NCBI RefSeq assembly: GCF_001425755.1
Contig: NZ_LMDH01000001.1
Coordinates: 585,308-649,307 of the forward strand
DNA length: 64,000 bases
Direction of reading: 5' to 3'
From: Aeromicrobium sp. Root344
GTDB taxonomy: Bacteria; Actinomycetota; Actinomycetes; Propionibacteriales; Nocardioidaceae
Every line of letters starts with the position of its first letter. The stretch's first letter is position 1. The notes beneath the pieces are model-generated. The model made no database searches. It had not been told where the DNA came from and was given only the letters and a program-made list of their open reading frames with translations. The translations under genes were made by a program, and so were the position numbers. Of the stretch, positions 23,910 to 33,700 are shown piece by piece.

Positions 23910-26264
23910 TTAGAGCTTTTCGACGGGGGCGTAGCGCAGCAGGAGTCGCTTGACGCCCTGCGAGCCGAAGTCGACCGAGGCGACGGACTTCTCGCCCTGG
24001 CCCTCGACCGCGATCACGGTGCCGAGGCCGAAGCTGTCGTGGCTGACGCGGTCACCGGCTGACAGCGACACGACCTCGCGACTCGCCCGCTTGGAGCGCG
24101 CGGCGACGTTGGCGGACCGGAACGACGACTGTGCCGTGGCCGACGGTGAGCTGGGGGTCCACTGCGTCGGCGGCGAGGCGAGGCGCCGCCAGTCGAGGAG
24201 TGCCTCGGGCAGCTCGTCGAGGAAGCGCGACGGCGGGTTGTAGGACGGCGCCCCCCAGGCCGAGCGGGTGGCCGCGCGGGTGACGTAGAGGCGGGTGCGG
24301 GCACGGGTGATGCCGACGTAGGCCAGCCGGCGCTCCTCCTCGAGCTCCTTGGTGTCGGCCAACGACCGCATGTGCGGGAACACGCCGTCCTCGAGGCCCG
24401 TGAGGAACACGACCGGGAACTCCAGGCCCTTGGCGGTGTGCAACGTCATGAGGGTCACGACACCCTCGCCCTCGTCGGGGATCTGGTCGGCATCGGCGAC
24501 CAGGGCGACCTGTTCGAGGAAGGCACCGAGCGACCCGGCGGCCAGGTCGGGGTCGTCGGAGATCGCGTCGACAGCGTCCGAAGGAGCCTCGTCGACGACC
24601 TCGACCGCGTCATCGGCGACCGTGCTGGCGCCCACCACGAACTCGCGTGCGACGGCGACGAGCTCAGCGAGGTTCTCGACCCGGGTCTCGTCCTGCGGGT
24701 CGGTGCTCTGCTCGAGCGTCGACAGGTAGCCGCTGCGGGTCAGCGCCGCCTCCAGCACCGCATCGGCGGGGGCGCCGGACTCGGCCATCGTCATGAGCTC
24801 GGACATGACCGCCGTGAACGACTGGATCGCGTTGAGGGACCGCGTCGCGAGGTCCGTCGCCTCGTCGGCCCGGGTCAGTGCCTCCCAGAAGCTGATGTCC
24901 TCGGCGGTCGCCAGCCGCTGGACCGCAGCCTCCGCACGCTCGCCGATGCCGCGCTTGGGCTCGTTGATGATGCGCCGCAGCGAGACCGCGTCGCGCGGGT
25001 TGACGAGCACTCGGACGTAGGCCAGCGCGTCCTTGATCTCCTTGCGTTCGTAGAACCGCACGCCACCGACGACGCGGTAGGGCAGGCCGACGCGGATGAA
25101 GACTTCCTCGAACACCCGGCTCTGCGCGTTGGTGCGATAGAAGATCGCAACGTCCTTGGCCGCAGCGACCCCGGCGTCGCCCAGCTTGTCGATCTCGTCG
25201 GCGATGAACTGGGCCTCGTCGCGCTCGTCGTCGCCGACGTAGCCGACGATCTTCTCGCCGTCGCCCTCGGCCGACCACAGCTGCTTGTCCTTGCGACCCT
25301 CGTTGCGGCTGATGACCGCGTTGGCGGCGGACAGGATCGTCTGGGTCGAGCGATAGTTCTGCTCCAGCAGGATCGTCGCGGCGTTGGGGAAGTCGTCCTC
25401 GAACTCGAGGATGTTGCGGATGTTGGCACCGCGGAACGCATAGATCGACTGGTCCGAGTCGCCCACCACGAGCAGGTCCGACTGGTCGTCGGTGAGCTCC
25501 TTGATCAGCTGGTACTGCGCATGGTTGGTGTCCTGGTACTCGTCGACCAGGATGTGCCGGAACCGCCGCCGGTAGGTCTCGCGGACGTCGGGCCATGCCT
25601 GGAGCAGGTGGACCGTGTTCATGATGAGGTCGTCGAAGTCCATCGCGTTGGCTGCCTGCAGGCGGGCCTGATAGGTCTTGTAGGCCTCGGCGTAGATCTC
25701 CTCGGTGGGGTTGTCGGCCCGGCCGGCCGCCGACTCGTGGTCGACGAGCTCGTTCTTGAGGTTGGAAATCCAGTTGAGCACCGCGCGCGGGTTGATGCGC
25801 TTGGGGTCGAGGTCCATGTCGCGACACACCAGTGTCATGAGCCGGCGCTGGTCGGCCGCGTCGTAGATCGTGAACGACGACGTGAACCCGAACCGGCTGG
25901 CCTCGCGGCGCAGGATGCGTACGCAGGCGGAGTGGAACGTCGAGACCCACATCATGCGGGCCCGCGGCCCCACGAGGTCGGCAACGCGTTCGCGCATCTC
26001 GGCGGCCGCCTTGTTGGTGAACGTGATGGCCAGGATCGAGCCGGGATGTGCTCCACGGGCCGCGATCAGCCAGGCGATGCGGCGGGTCAGCACCCGGGTC
26101 TTGCCCGACCCGGCACCCGCGACGACCAGCAGCGGCCCACCGGGATGCGAGACGGCCGCCTGCTGGGCGTCGTTGAGGCCCTCGAGCAGCGTCTCCGAAC
26201 GGGGTCGCCGCTTGTCGGCGGACTGGTCCGGAGCGGCGGTGGGCACAGGGAACGGCAACGTCAT
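23910..26264 (-). CDS. pcrA: ATP-dependent DNA helicase PcrA/UvrD
   Basis: A 784-residue superfamily 1A helicase for nucleotide excision repair and replication-transcription conflicts. All motifs are visible: Walker A AGAGSGKTRVL, motif II VDEYQDTN, QNYRST, VTLMTLHTAKGLEFP and YVGITRAR. The C-terminal 60 residues (GDRVSHDSFGLGTVIAVEGQ) are the Tudor-like RNA-polymerase-binding tail of PcrA. ATG at 26264 has GGGAGG 5 nt upstream; residues upstream of it are non-homologous. Confidence 0.96.
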   Translation of the reverse strand: MTLPFPVPTAAPDQSADKRRPRSETLLEGLNDAQQAAVSHPGGPLLVVAGAGSGKTRVLTRRIAWLIAARGAHPGSILAITFTNKAAAEMRERVADLVGPRARMMWVSTFHSACVRILRREASRFGFTSSFTIYDAADQRRLMTLVCRDMDLDPKRINPRAVLNWISNLKNELVDHESAAGRADNPTEEIYAEAYKTYQARLQAANAMDFDDLIMNTVHLLQAWPDVRETYRRRFRHILVDEYQDTNHAQYQLIKELTDDQSDLLVVGDSDQSIYAFRGANIRNILEFEDDFPNAATILLEQNYRSTQTILSAANAVISRNEGRKDKQLWSAEGDGEKIVGYVGDDERDEAQFIADEIDKLGDAGVAAAKDVAIFYRTNAQSRVFEEVFIRVGLPYRVVGGVRFYERKEIKDALAYVRVLVNPRDAVSLRRIINEPKRGIGERAEAAVQRLATAEDISFWEALTRADEATDLATRSLNAIQSFTAVMSELMTMAESGAPADAVLEAALTRSGYLSTLEQSTDPQDETRVENLAELVAVAREFVVGASTVADDAVEVVDEAPSDAVDAISDDPDLAAGSLGAFLEQVALVADADQIPDEGEGVVTLMTLHTAKGLEFPVVFLTGLEDGVFPHMRSLADTKELEEERRLAYVGITRARTRLYVTRAATRSAWGAPSYNPPSRFLDELPEALLDWRRLASPPTQWTPSSPSATAQSSFRSANVAARSKRASREVVSLSAGDRVSHDSFGLGTVIAVEGQGEKSVASVDFGSQGVKRLLLRYAPVEKL

Positions 26265-26337
26265 CGTGCCTCCCAGCCTAGTTGCCGGAGCCGACATCAC
26301 CGGCCCCGGAGGGCCTGTCGTCGTAGACTCGCGTGCC

Positions 26338-26787
26338 ATGGACGGCACGGTCGGCATCCGGACGGCGGGCGAGGCCGACTTCGACGCCCTGACCGACCTC
26401 TGGGAGCGCTCGGCCAGGTCGAGCCACGCGTTCATGGACGATGAGGTCTTCGGGTGGCAACGCCCCCGCGTGCGTGACCTCCTGCTGCCCTCGATGGACG
26501 TGTGGGTCGCCGAGTCCGGCGGCGAGATGCTCGGCTTCGTCGGCGCGAGGGAGGACGTCGTCGAGCTGCTCTACGTCGCCCCCGAGGCGCAAGGTCGCGG
26601 GCTCGGCCCGACGCTGCTGTCGTACGTCGACGGCGGTGCGGGCGCGCACAGCGTCGAGGTCTATGCCGACAACGCCGTGGGGGTGGCGTTCTACACCGGG
26701 CAGGGGTTCGCCGAGCAGCACCGCTACAGCGTCACCGTCGGCGGTGGCACGTTCGAGGTCATGCGGCTCACGAGGGCCGCCGCATGA
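26338..26787 (+). CDS. GNAT N-acetyltransferase
   Basis: A 149-residue acyl-CoA-dependent acetyltransferase. The CoA-binding motif A is VVELLYVAPEAQGRGLGPTL, with the C-terminal NAVGVAFYTGQGFAEQHRY typical of the fold. TAGACT (26324-26329) ends 8 nt before the ATG, so it is probably leaderless. It overlaps the next regulator gene by 4 nt. Substrate unknown. Confidence 0.88.
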   Translation: MDGTVGIRTAGEADFDALTDLWERSARSSHAFMDDEVFGWQRPRVRDLLLPSMDVWVAESGGEMLGFVGAREDVVELLYVAPEAQGRGLGPTLLSYVDGGAGAHSVEVYADNAVGVAFYTGQGFAEQHRYSVTVGGGTFEVMRLTRAAA

Positions 26788-27140
26788 GTCTCGTCGTGAT
26801 CGACGCCGCCAGCCACGAAGCGCCGTACGAGCAGGTACGCCGGCAGATCGCCGAGGGCGCAGCGTCGGGCACGCTCCCGGCCGGCCACAAGCTGCCGACC
26901 GTACGCCAGCTGGCCACCGACCTCGGGCTCGCCGCCAACACCGTCGCCAAGGCGTACCGGGCGCTCGAGACCGACGGCGTGATCGAGACGCACGGGCGGG
27001 GTGGCACGTTGATCGCGAACCTCAGGCTCACCGACCCCGAGGCGGACGCCGGCGCACGGACGTACGCCCGGCTGGCGCGCACTCAAGGGCTGTCGCTCGA
27101 CGAGGCGATCCGGCTCGTCGAGCAGAGCTGGACTCCCTGA
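26784..27140 (+). CDS. GntR family regulator, YtrA subfamily
   Basis: A 118-residue regulator with the GntR winged helix (APYEQVRRQIAEGAASGTLP, LPTVRQLATDLGLAANTVAK) and only a short C-terminal tail, as in the YtrA subfamily. ATGA overlap with the GNAT gene implies co-expression. YtrA-type repressors usually control neighbouring transporters; no transporter is directly adjacent here. Confidence 0.88.
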   Translation: MSLVVIDAASHEAPYEQVRRQIAEGAASGTLPAGHKLPTVRQLATDLGLAANTVAKAYRALETDGVIETHGRGGTLIANLRLTDPEADAGARTYARLARTQGLSLDEAIRLVEQSWTP

Positions 27141-27174
27141 GAGGCGTCTCAGCCTGCGGGGCTACCGTGTCCGG

Positions 27175-27348
27175 GTGCACCCCATGTCACATGAACACTT
27201 CACGCTGCTGGTCGGCCTGCTCTTCGTCGGCGGCATCGCCCTGATGGGCCTGGCGCTGAGCGGCTACGGCAGCACCGACCGGACGCGCCAGCACACGCCG
27301 CGCCTCCCGGGTCACGACGTGCAGGACAAGCTCGGCAACGACGGCTAG
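27175..27348 (+). CDS. Small single-pass membrane protein (57 aa)
   Basis: A GTG-initiated 57-residue protein with one hydrophobic helix (FTLLVGLLFVGGIALMGLAL) and a polar tail ending LGNDG. The start is supported by TACCGT (27163-27168) ending exactly 6 nt before GTG, a leaderless arrangement. It ends directly against the zwf stop on the other strand. I do not recognise the family. Confidence 0.6.
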   Translation: MHPMSHEHFTLLVGLLFVGGIALMGLALSGYGSTDRTRQHTPRLPGHDVQDKLGNDG

Positions 27349-28785
27349 CTACTCGGCCATCGTGTTCGGCCGCCGCCACGTACGTTCGAACGGCAGCCGC
27401 CACGCGCGCGGCGCGATGAGCTGGTGCACCGCGTTGGGTCCCCACGTGCCGCCCGAGTAGGGCCGCACCGGCGGCTGGTCGTTGAGCAGCGGCTCGGAGA
27501 TCTCCCAGAGCCGCTCGATGCCCTCGGCGGTCGTGAACAGCGTGCGTTCGCCCCGCATCGCGTCGTAGATCAGCCGCTCGTACGCCTCGAGGACCTCGCC
27601 GGCCCGCTCGGTCTCCTGCATCGCGAACTGCATGCTGAGCTTGTCGAGCCGCATGCCGGGTCCCGGCCGCTTGCCGTAGAACGACAGCGACATCTTGGAC
27701 GAGTCGGCCAGGTCGAACGTCAGGTGGTCCGGCCCCGCGAGGCCGACACCGGAGCCCGCGGGGAACATGCTCTTGGGCGGCTCGCGGAACGCGATCGAGA
27801 TGATGCGCGCTCCCTCGGCGAGCTTCTTGCCCGTACGCAGGTAGAACGGCACACCGGCCCAGCGCCAGTTGTCGATCTCGGCCTTGAGCGCGACGAACGT
27901 GTCGGTCTCGGAGTCGGCCGCGACCCCGTCCTCCTCGCGGTAGCCCTGGTACTGCCCGCGTACGACATGGTGCGGGTCGAGCGGCAGCATCTGGCGGAAG
28001 ACCTTGTTCTTCTCCTCGCTGATCGAGTCCGAGTCGAGCGACGTCGGCGGCTCCATCGCCATGAACGCCAGGACCTGGAACAGGTGGGTGACGACCATGT
28101 CCTTGAACGCACCGGTGCCCTCGTAGAACGCCGACCGGCCCTCGACCGACAGCGTCTCGGGCACGTCGATCTGCACGTGGTCGATGAAGTTGCGGTTCCA
28201 GATCGGCTCGAACAGGCCGTTGGCGAAGCGGAACGCCAGGATGTTGAGCGCCGCCTCCTTGCCGAGGAAGTGGTCGATGCGGAAGATCTGCTCCTCGGCG
28301 AACACCTCGTGGAGCTGGGAGTTGAGCGCCTTGGCGCTGGCCAGGTCAGTGCCGAACGGCTTCTCCATGATGATGCGCGAGCGCTCGACCAGGTGGGCCG
28401 CGTCGAGGGTGTGCACGACGTCGAGCGCCGCCTTGGGCGGGACGCTGAGGTAGTGCAGCCGGCGCGGTGAGCCACCGAGCTCGGCCTCCAGCGCTGACGC
28501 CGCCTCGGCCAGCGCCTCGGGTCCGGCCTTGACGTTGACGTACGACAGCTTGGCCGCGAACTCGGCCCACTGCGCGTCGTTGAGCGGCCGGGTCGTGAAC
28601 TCGCGGCACGCCTTCTCGGCGAACGTACGGAAGCTCTCGTCGTCGAAGTCGTCGAGCGAGACGCCGATGATCCGCGACTCCGAGACGAGGTCCGACTCGA
28701 GCAGGTGCATGATGCCGGGCAGCAGCTTGCGGCGGGCGAGGTCGCCGGTGGCGCCGAAGAGCACGATCAAGTGGGGCTCGTTCAT
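27349..28785 (-). CDS. zwf: Glucose-6-phosphate 1-dehydrogenase
   Basis: A 478-residue enzyme for the first step of the oxidative pentose phosphate pathway, yielding NADPH. The nucleotide site is FGATGDLARRKLLPGI, the active site RIDHFLGKEA, and the Lys/Pro block is IIMEKPFGTDL. ATG 28785 is preferred over GTG 28791 because TAGCCT ends exactly 6 nt before it (leaderless). It is not linked to opcA, tal or tkt here, unlike the usual actinobacterial cluster, so it may be a second zwf copy in the genome. Confidence 0.94.
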   Translation of the reverse strand: MNEPHLIVLFGATGDLARRKLLPGIMHLLESDLVSESRIIGVSLDDFDDESFRTFAEKACREFTTRPLNDAQWAEFAAKLSYVNVKAGPEALAEAASALEAELGGSPRRLHYLSVPPKAALDVVHTLDAAHLVERSRIIMEKPFGTDLASAKALNSQLHEVFAEEQIFRIDHFLGKEAALNILAFRFANGLFEPIWNRNFIDHVQIDVPETLSVEGRSAFYEGTGAFKDMVVTHLFQVLAFMAMEPPTSLDSDSISEEKNKVFRQMLPLDPHHVVRGQYQGYREEDGVAADSETDTFVALKAEIDNWRWAGVPFYLRTGKKLAEGARIISIAFREPPKSMFPAGSGVGLAGPDHLTFDLADSSKMSLSFYGKRPGPGMRLDKLSMQFAMQETERAGEVLEAYERLIYDAMRGERTLFTTAEGIERLWEISEPLLNDQPPVRPYSGGTWGPNAVHQLIAPRAWRLPFERTWRRPNTMAE

Positions 28786-28825
28786 TCCCACAGGCTAGAC
28801 CCGGGAGGTTGCCGGTGCATGAACT

Positions 28826-28867
28826 CGCTGTCAGCCGCTGTCAGGGCCGCCAGAGCGATGACAGCGG
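28826..28867. promoter_or_regulatory. Operator candidate upstream of the DrrAB-type exporter
   Basis: CCGCTGTCA (28835-28843) and TGACAGCGG (28859-28867) form perfect 9-bp inverted arms with a 15-bp spacer, and a further direct half-site CGCTGTCAG sits at 28826-28834. It lies in the zwf/exporter divergent gap, just before the exporter's start. Regulator unknown; the nearby BTAD protein is one candidate. Confidence 0.5.
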
Positions 28868-28889
28868 GCTGCAAGCGGCGCAGACCAGC

Positions 28890-29876
28890 ATGGTCGACAT
28901 GACCAACTACGCCATCAAAGCCGAAGGGCTCACGAAGCACTACGGCGACACCATCGCTCTCGACGGCATCGACCTTGCCGTTCCCGAAGGCTCCGTCCTC
29001 GGAGTCCTCGGGCCCAATGGTGCGGGCAAGACCACTGCCGTCCGCATCCTCGCGACGCTGCTGCAGCCCGACGCCGGCCACGCGACCGTCGCCGGCCACG
29101 ACGTCCTGCTCGACCCCACCGCGGTCCGCCGCTCGATCGGCCTCACGGGGCAGTACGCCTCGGTCGACGAGCAGCTGACCGGCCGGGAGAACCTCGAGCT
29201 GTTCGCGCGGCTCCTGGACTTCAGCCGGCCCGACGCCCGGGCACGGGCGACGGAGCTGCTGGGCCAGTTCGGCCTCACCGAGGCTGCCGACCGCCGCATC
29301 AAGACGTACTCCGGCGGCATGCGGCGGCGCCTCGACCTCGCCGCGAGCCTGGTCGGCCGGCCCGAGGTGATCTTCCTCGACGAGCCGACGACGGGCCTCG
29401 ACCCCAGCAAGCGCGACGACGTCTGGAACCTCGTACGCATGCTGACCGCTGAGGGCACCAGCGTCCTGCTGACCACCCAGTACCTCGAGGAGGCCGACGC
29501 CCTCGCCGACGCGATCACCGTGATCGACCTCGGCAAGGTCATCGCCCACGGCACCGCCGCCGAGCTCAAGCAGATCGTCGGCGGCCGTTCCCTCCAGGTG
29601 CGCCCGACCAACGTCCGCGACACCGCGGACATCCGAGCCGTCCTCAGCCGGATCACCGGCCGACCGGTCGACGAGCCCACCCGCGGGTTGCTCACGACAC
29701 CGATCGAGGACGAGAAGGACTTCACCGACATCGTCGTCGACCTCGCCGCCCGCGGCATCCCCGTCACGGAGATCGCCCTCAAGCTGCCGAGCCTCGACGA
29801 GGTGTTCTTCACCCTCACCGGCAAGGGCGTCCCCGATGATGCGCCTGCCGACCTCGACAAGGAGCCCGTCTCATGA
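28890..29876 (+). CDS. ABC transporter ATP-binding subunit, DrrA type
   Basis: About 328 residues with Walker A GPNGAGKTTAVRIL, signature YSGGMRRRLDLAASL and Walker B VIFLDEPTTGLD, followed by the DrrA-type C-terminal extension (LKLPSLDEVFFTLTGKG). It should energise export of a hydrophobic compound through the permease encoded next. ATG 28890 or ATG 28899 could be the start, and neither has a clear Shine-Dalgarno. It overlaps the permease gene by 4 nt. Confidence 0.9.
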   Translation: MVDMTNYAIKAEGLTKHYGDTIALDGIDLAVPEGSVLGVLGPNGAGKTTAVRILATLLQPDAGHATVAGHDVLLDPTAVRRSIGLTGQYASVDEQLTGRENLELFARLLDFSRPDARARATELLGQFGLTEAADRRIKTYSGGMRRRLDLAASLVGRPEVIFLDEPTTGLDPSKRDDVWNLVRMLTAEGTSVLLTTQYLEEADALADAITVIDLGKVIAHGTAAELKQIVGGRSLQVRPTNVRDTADIRAVLSRITGRPVDEPTRGLLTTPIEDEKDFTDIVVDLAARGIPVTEIALKLPSLDEVFFTLTGKGVPDDAPADLDKEPVS

Positions 29877-30682
29877 CTTCCACCCTCACCCTCCCCGACG
29901 CGATCGAGCAGCGTCCCCCGTCGTCCCTGCCCTGGGCCCGGCACTCCCTGACGCTCGCCGGCCGCTCGATCAAGAAGATGATGCGCCACCCTGAGCAGTT
30001 CTTCGACGTGACGCTGCAGCCCGTGCTGTTCCTCATGATCTTCGTGTACGTCCTGGGCGGCGCGATCGCCGGATCGACGCACGACTACCTGCAGTTCGTC
30101 CTGCCCGGCATCCTGATCCAGACCGTGCTGTTCAGCACGGTGTCGATCGGGGTCAACCTCAACACCGACATCAAGGAGGGCGTGTTCGACCGGTTCAAGT
30201 CGCTCCCGATCGCTCGGTCGGCACCTCTGGTCGGCGCCACGATCGCGGAGTGCCTCCGCTACAGCATCACGATCGGCATCAGCCTGATCGCCGGCTTCGT
30301 GATGGGCTACCGGACCAGCACCTCGATCCTCGACGTGCTCGCCGCGTGCCTGCTCGTCCTGGTGTTCGCCTGGTGCCTGTGCTGGATCGCGATCTGGCTC
30401 GGCATGATCTCCCGCGAGGCCGGCTCGGTGCAGGGCATCGGATTCATGGCGCTGTTCCCGCTGACGTTCGGCTCGAGCATGTTCGCCTCCGCGGACACGA
30501 TGCCCGGCTGGTTGCGGGCCTGGGTCAACGTCAACCCGGTCACCCACCTGACCGATGCGGTGCGTGGCCTGCTCACGGGCGGTCCGGTCGCCGAGGACGC
30601 GTTCATCGCGCTCGGCACCGCCGGCCTGATCCTCGCGGTGTTTGCACCGCTGGCCGTCAGGGCGTACCGGACGAAGGCCTGA
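29873..30682 (+). CDS. ABC-2 type permease, DrrB type
   Basis: A 269-residue permease with six membrane segments in the ABC-2 arrangement. Conserved features are QPVLFLMIFVYVLGGAI, the GVFDRFKSLPIARSAPLVGA loop and the late SSMFASADTMPGWLRAWVNV block of daunorubicin-type exporters. Start overlaps the ATPase stop (ATGA). It ends 26 bp before a large palindrome shared with the convergent BTAD gene. Confidence 0.9.
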   Translation: MTSTLTLPDAIEQRPPSSLPWARHSLTLAGRSIKKMMRHPEQFFDVTLQPVLFLMIFVYVLGGAIAGSTHDYLQFVLPGILIQTVLFSTVSIGVNLNTDIKEGVFDRFKSLPIARSAPLVGATIAECLRYSITIGISLIAGFVMGYRTSTSILDVLAACLLVLVFAWCLCWIAIWLGMISREAGSVQGIGFMALFPLTFGSSMFASADTMPGWLRAWVNVNPVTHLTDAVRGLLTGGPVAEDAFIALGTAGLILAVFAPLAVRAYRTKA

Positions 30683-30708
30683 CGCCCTGGGCGATCTCTC
30701 CCACCCTC

Positions 30709-30760
30709 AGCGGTGGATCCTCCACCGAATAGCCCCTCATTCGGTGGAGGATCCACCGCT
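30709..30760. terminator. 22-bp perfect inverted repeat between convergent genes
   Basis: Arms 30709-30730 and 30739-30760 are perfectly complementary with an 8-nt loop. Each arm contains a 17-bp palindrome CGGTGGA-N3-TCCACCG (30711-30727 and 30742-30758), pitch 31 bp, the same geometry as the repeats at 22777, 23850 and 34170 though with different sequence. The right arm encodes the last residues and stop of the BTAD protein. Confidence 0.8.
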
Positions 30761-33700
30761 CGAGGCTGTGGTGGGGAGGGCGAGGTCGATCGCGTCGTCG
30801 CGTACGAGCGAGCGGCCTTCGGCGTGCAGCTGCTCGTACCGCTCGTCGCCGAGCGAGGCGCGGAGGCCGGCCCGTAGGTCGTGCAGGTCCACGTGCATCA
30901 GGTCGGCGCGGCCGCGGATCGCCTCGGAGGCGCCCAGCGTCCTGGCGGACCGCTCGTCGTCGCCGTCGAGGTGGGCCAGGATCGCGGCGGCCGAGGCGAC
31001 CTGCGCGATGACGGGCATGTCGCGCGTACGCCGGCCGATCCGCGAAGCGGTCACCAGCTCGGCACGGGCGGCGTCGAGGTCCGCTGCGGAACGGGTCACC
31101 ACGAGAGCCGCCCGGATGACCGCCTCCATCTGCCCGCCGCCGAACGTGGACACCGCGTCGAGGTTCTGCAGGACGTACTCGAGGTGGTCGCTCGCCGCCT
31201 CGTCGTCTCCCGCGCAGTGCTCGAGGTGAGCGAGGCTGATCCGCGTCGTGAGCTCGAGGCGACGGTTGCCGTCGCGGTGCGCCGTGGCCAGCGAGGCCGT
31301 GAGCCCGTCGCGGAGCTCGAGGGTGTCACCGTCGGCGAGCGCGATCCGCAGCCCGGTGACCTGCATCGTCGAGAAGTCGGCGTCCTCGCCGGCGCCGAGC
31401 TCGTGCAGCAGCGGGATCGCCTCCTCCCACGAGGCCAGCGCCTCGGCGTACTTGCCGTCGAGCGAATGCACCATGCCCTGCTGCGACAGCGCCATGGCGA
31501 GGCCCCACCGGTCGCCGAGCTCGCGGAAGTCGTTGATCGTCGGCTCGAGGAGCTCGGTGATCTCGCCGACGCGGCCCTCGTTGTCGAGCATCACGATCTG
31601 CATGAGGTGGATCGTCGAGCGGGTCCAGCGGTCGGCCGGCCGCGGCAGCTCACGGTCGCCGATGACGCCGAAGAACGCCATGGTCGCGAGCACGAGGTCG
31701 ACCACCTGGTGCTGGGGGTGGTGGGCGTCCCAGAGGGCCAGGATGCGGTCGACCGGCTCCTGCCACTGCGGCACGTGGTCGGGGTCCTCGTGGCTCGCCA
31801 GCACCAGGATCCCCGTGAGGGACAGCGCCTCGAGGCAGATCTCGCTGGCCGGATCCGCCTCGCCCGGCAGCCCCCGGACGATGTCGGCCCACGAGCACGC
31901 CTCGACGTGCTGGCTGCGGATCGACCAGTACCAGGCCAGCGCCGAGACCAGGCGAGCCGCTGCGGGACGCGCCTGCCGGTCGACCGCGAACCGCAGGGCC
32001 GCCATGATGTTGGCGCGTTCGACGTCCATCATCCGCACGGCAGCCACCTGGTCACCGCCGCGGAGGCGGGTGCCCTGCTGCTCGGCGACGTCGAGGAAAT
32101 AGTGCAGGTGCGACTCGCGGACCGCCTCGGCCGTGCCGCGCTCGACCAGCCGCTCCACGCCGTACTCCCTGAGGGTCTCGAGCATCCTGAAGCGCGGCGT
32201 CTCACCCCTCACCGGCACCAACAGGGACTTGTCGGCCAGTGAGTCGAGCAGCTCCTCCGTGCGGTCGCCCGCCAGGGAGACGGCTGCGGCGCTCTCGGCC
32301 GTCACGCCGCCCGGGAACACCGCGAGCCGCTCGGCGAGGTCACGTTCGGCGTCCTCGAGCAGGTCCCAGCTCCACTCGACGACCGCGCGGAGCGTCCGGT
32401 GTCGCGGCAACGCGGTGCGACTGCCACCGGTGAGCAGGCGGAAGCGGTCGGACAGCCGGGCCGCGACCTGCGGAGCCGTGAGCGTACGCAGGCGCGCCGC
32501 GGCCAGCTCGATCGCGAGCGGCTGGCCGTCGAGGCGCTCGCAGATCTCGAGCACTGCCGGCATCGACTCGGCGGTGAGCGCGAACGACTGGTCGACCGCC
32601 TGCGCCCGGAGCACGAACAGCTGGATCGCGCTGTGCCCCATCGCCTCGTCGATCGTGCTGCCCGGGTGTGGCATCGTCAGCGGGCTGAGCTGATAGGCGA
32701 ACTCACCGATGATGCGCAGCGGCTCGCGGCTCGTCGCCAGGATCCGCAGCTTGGGCGCGTGCGCGAGGACGTCCTCGGCGATCTCGGCGACCGCGCCGAC
32801 CAGGTGCTCACAGTTGTCGATCAGCAGCAACCCCTCGACGTCGTGCACCGCATCCATGAGGCGCGTACGTTCGTCGGGCCGCGGCGCGGCGGACGGCCGG
32901 TCGAGGACCGACACCTCGAGCAGTCCCATAGCCGACAGGATCGCCTGCAGGATGCCGTCGCTGCCGGTCACCGGCGCGAGCTCGGTGAGCCAGACGTCCT
33001 CGAACCGGTCGAGCGCCGCGCGGGCGGTCTCGACCGCAAGCCGGGTCTTGCCCGCGCCGCCGGGTCCGAGAATCGTCACGAGCCGGTGGTCGACGAGCGC
33101 CGCCTGCAGGTCGGCGATGGCGCCCTCGCGGCCGACGAACGTCGTCAGCGCCGACGGGAGCGCCGGGTGGCTGCGGCGGGCACCGTGCTCTCCACGCAGG
33201 ATCGACAGGTGCAGCTCCTGGAGCTCCGGCGACGGATCGGCGCCGAGCTCCTCGGCCAGCATGCCGCGGAGTCGGTCGTACGCCGTGAGCGCCTCGTTGG
33301 CCCGGCCGTGTGCCGCCAACGCCGTCAGGTAGAGCACCCAGAACGAGTCGCGATAGGGATGAGCCGTCGTGAGCTCCGCCAGCTCGGCGACCACGGCGAG
33401 GTCGTGCGCCGAACGTACGCGGTCGCGCAGGCTCGCCTCCACCGCCGTGAGCCGCAGCTCACCGAGCCGGTGTGCCGCCGATGGCGCGAAGGGGAACTCG
33501 GCGACGTCCGCGAACGCCTCGCCGCGCCACAGCGCCAGCGCCTCGTCAGCGCGGCCGGCTGCCACCAGACGCTCGAACTCCAGCGCGTCGACGGCGGCGC
33601 ACTGGAGGACGTAGCCGGCCGGGGTCGACTCGAGCGCCCCGTCAGGCAGCCGGCGGCGGGTGCGGGACACGATCGACTGCAGTGCGTTGGTCGCGTCGGC

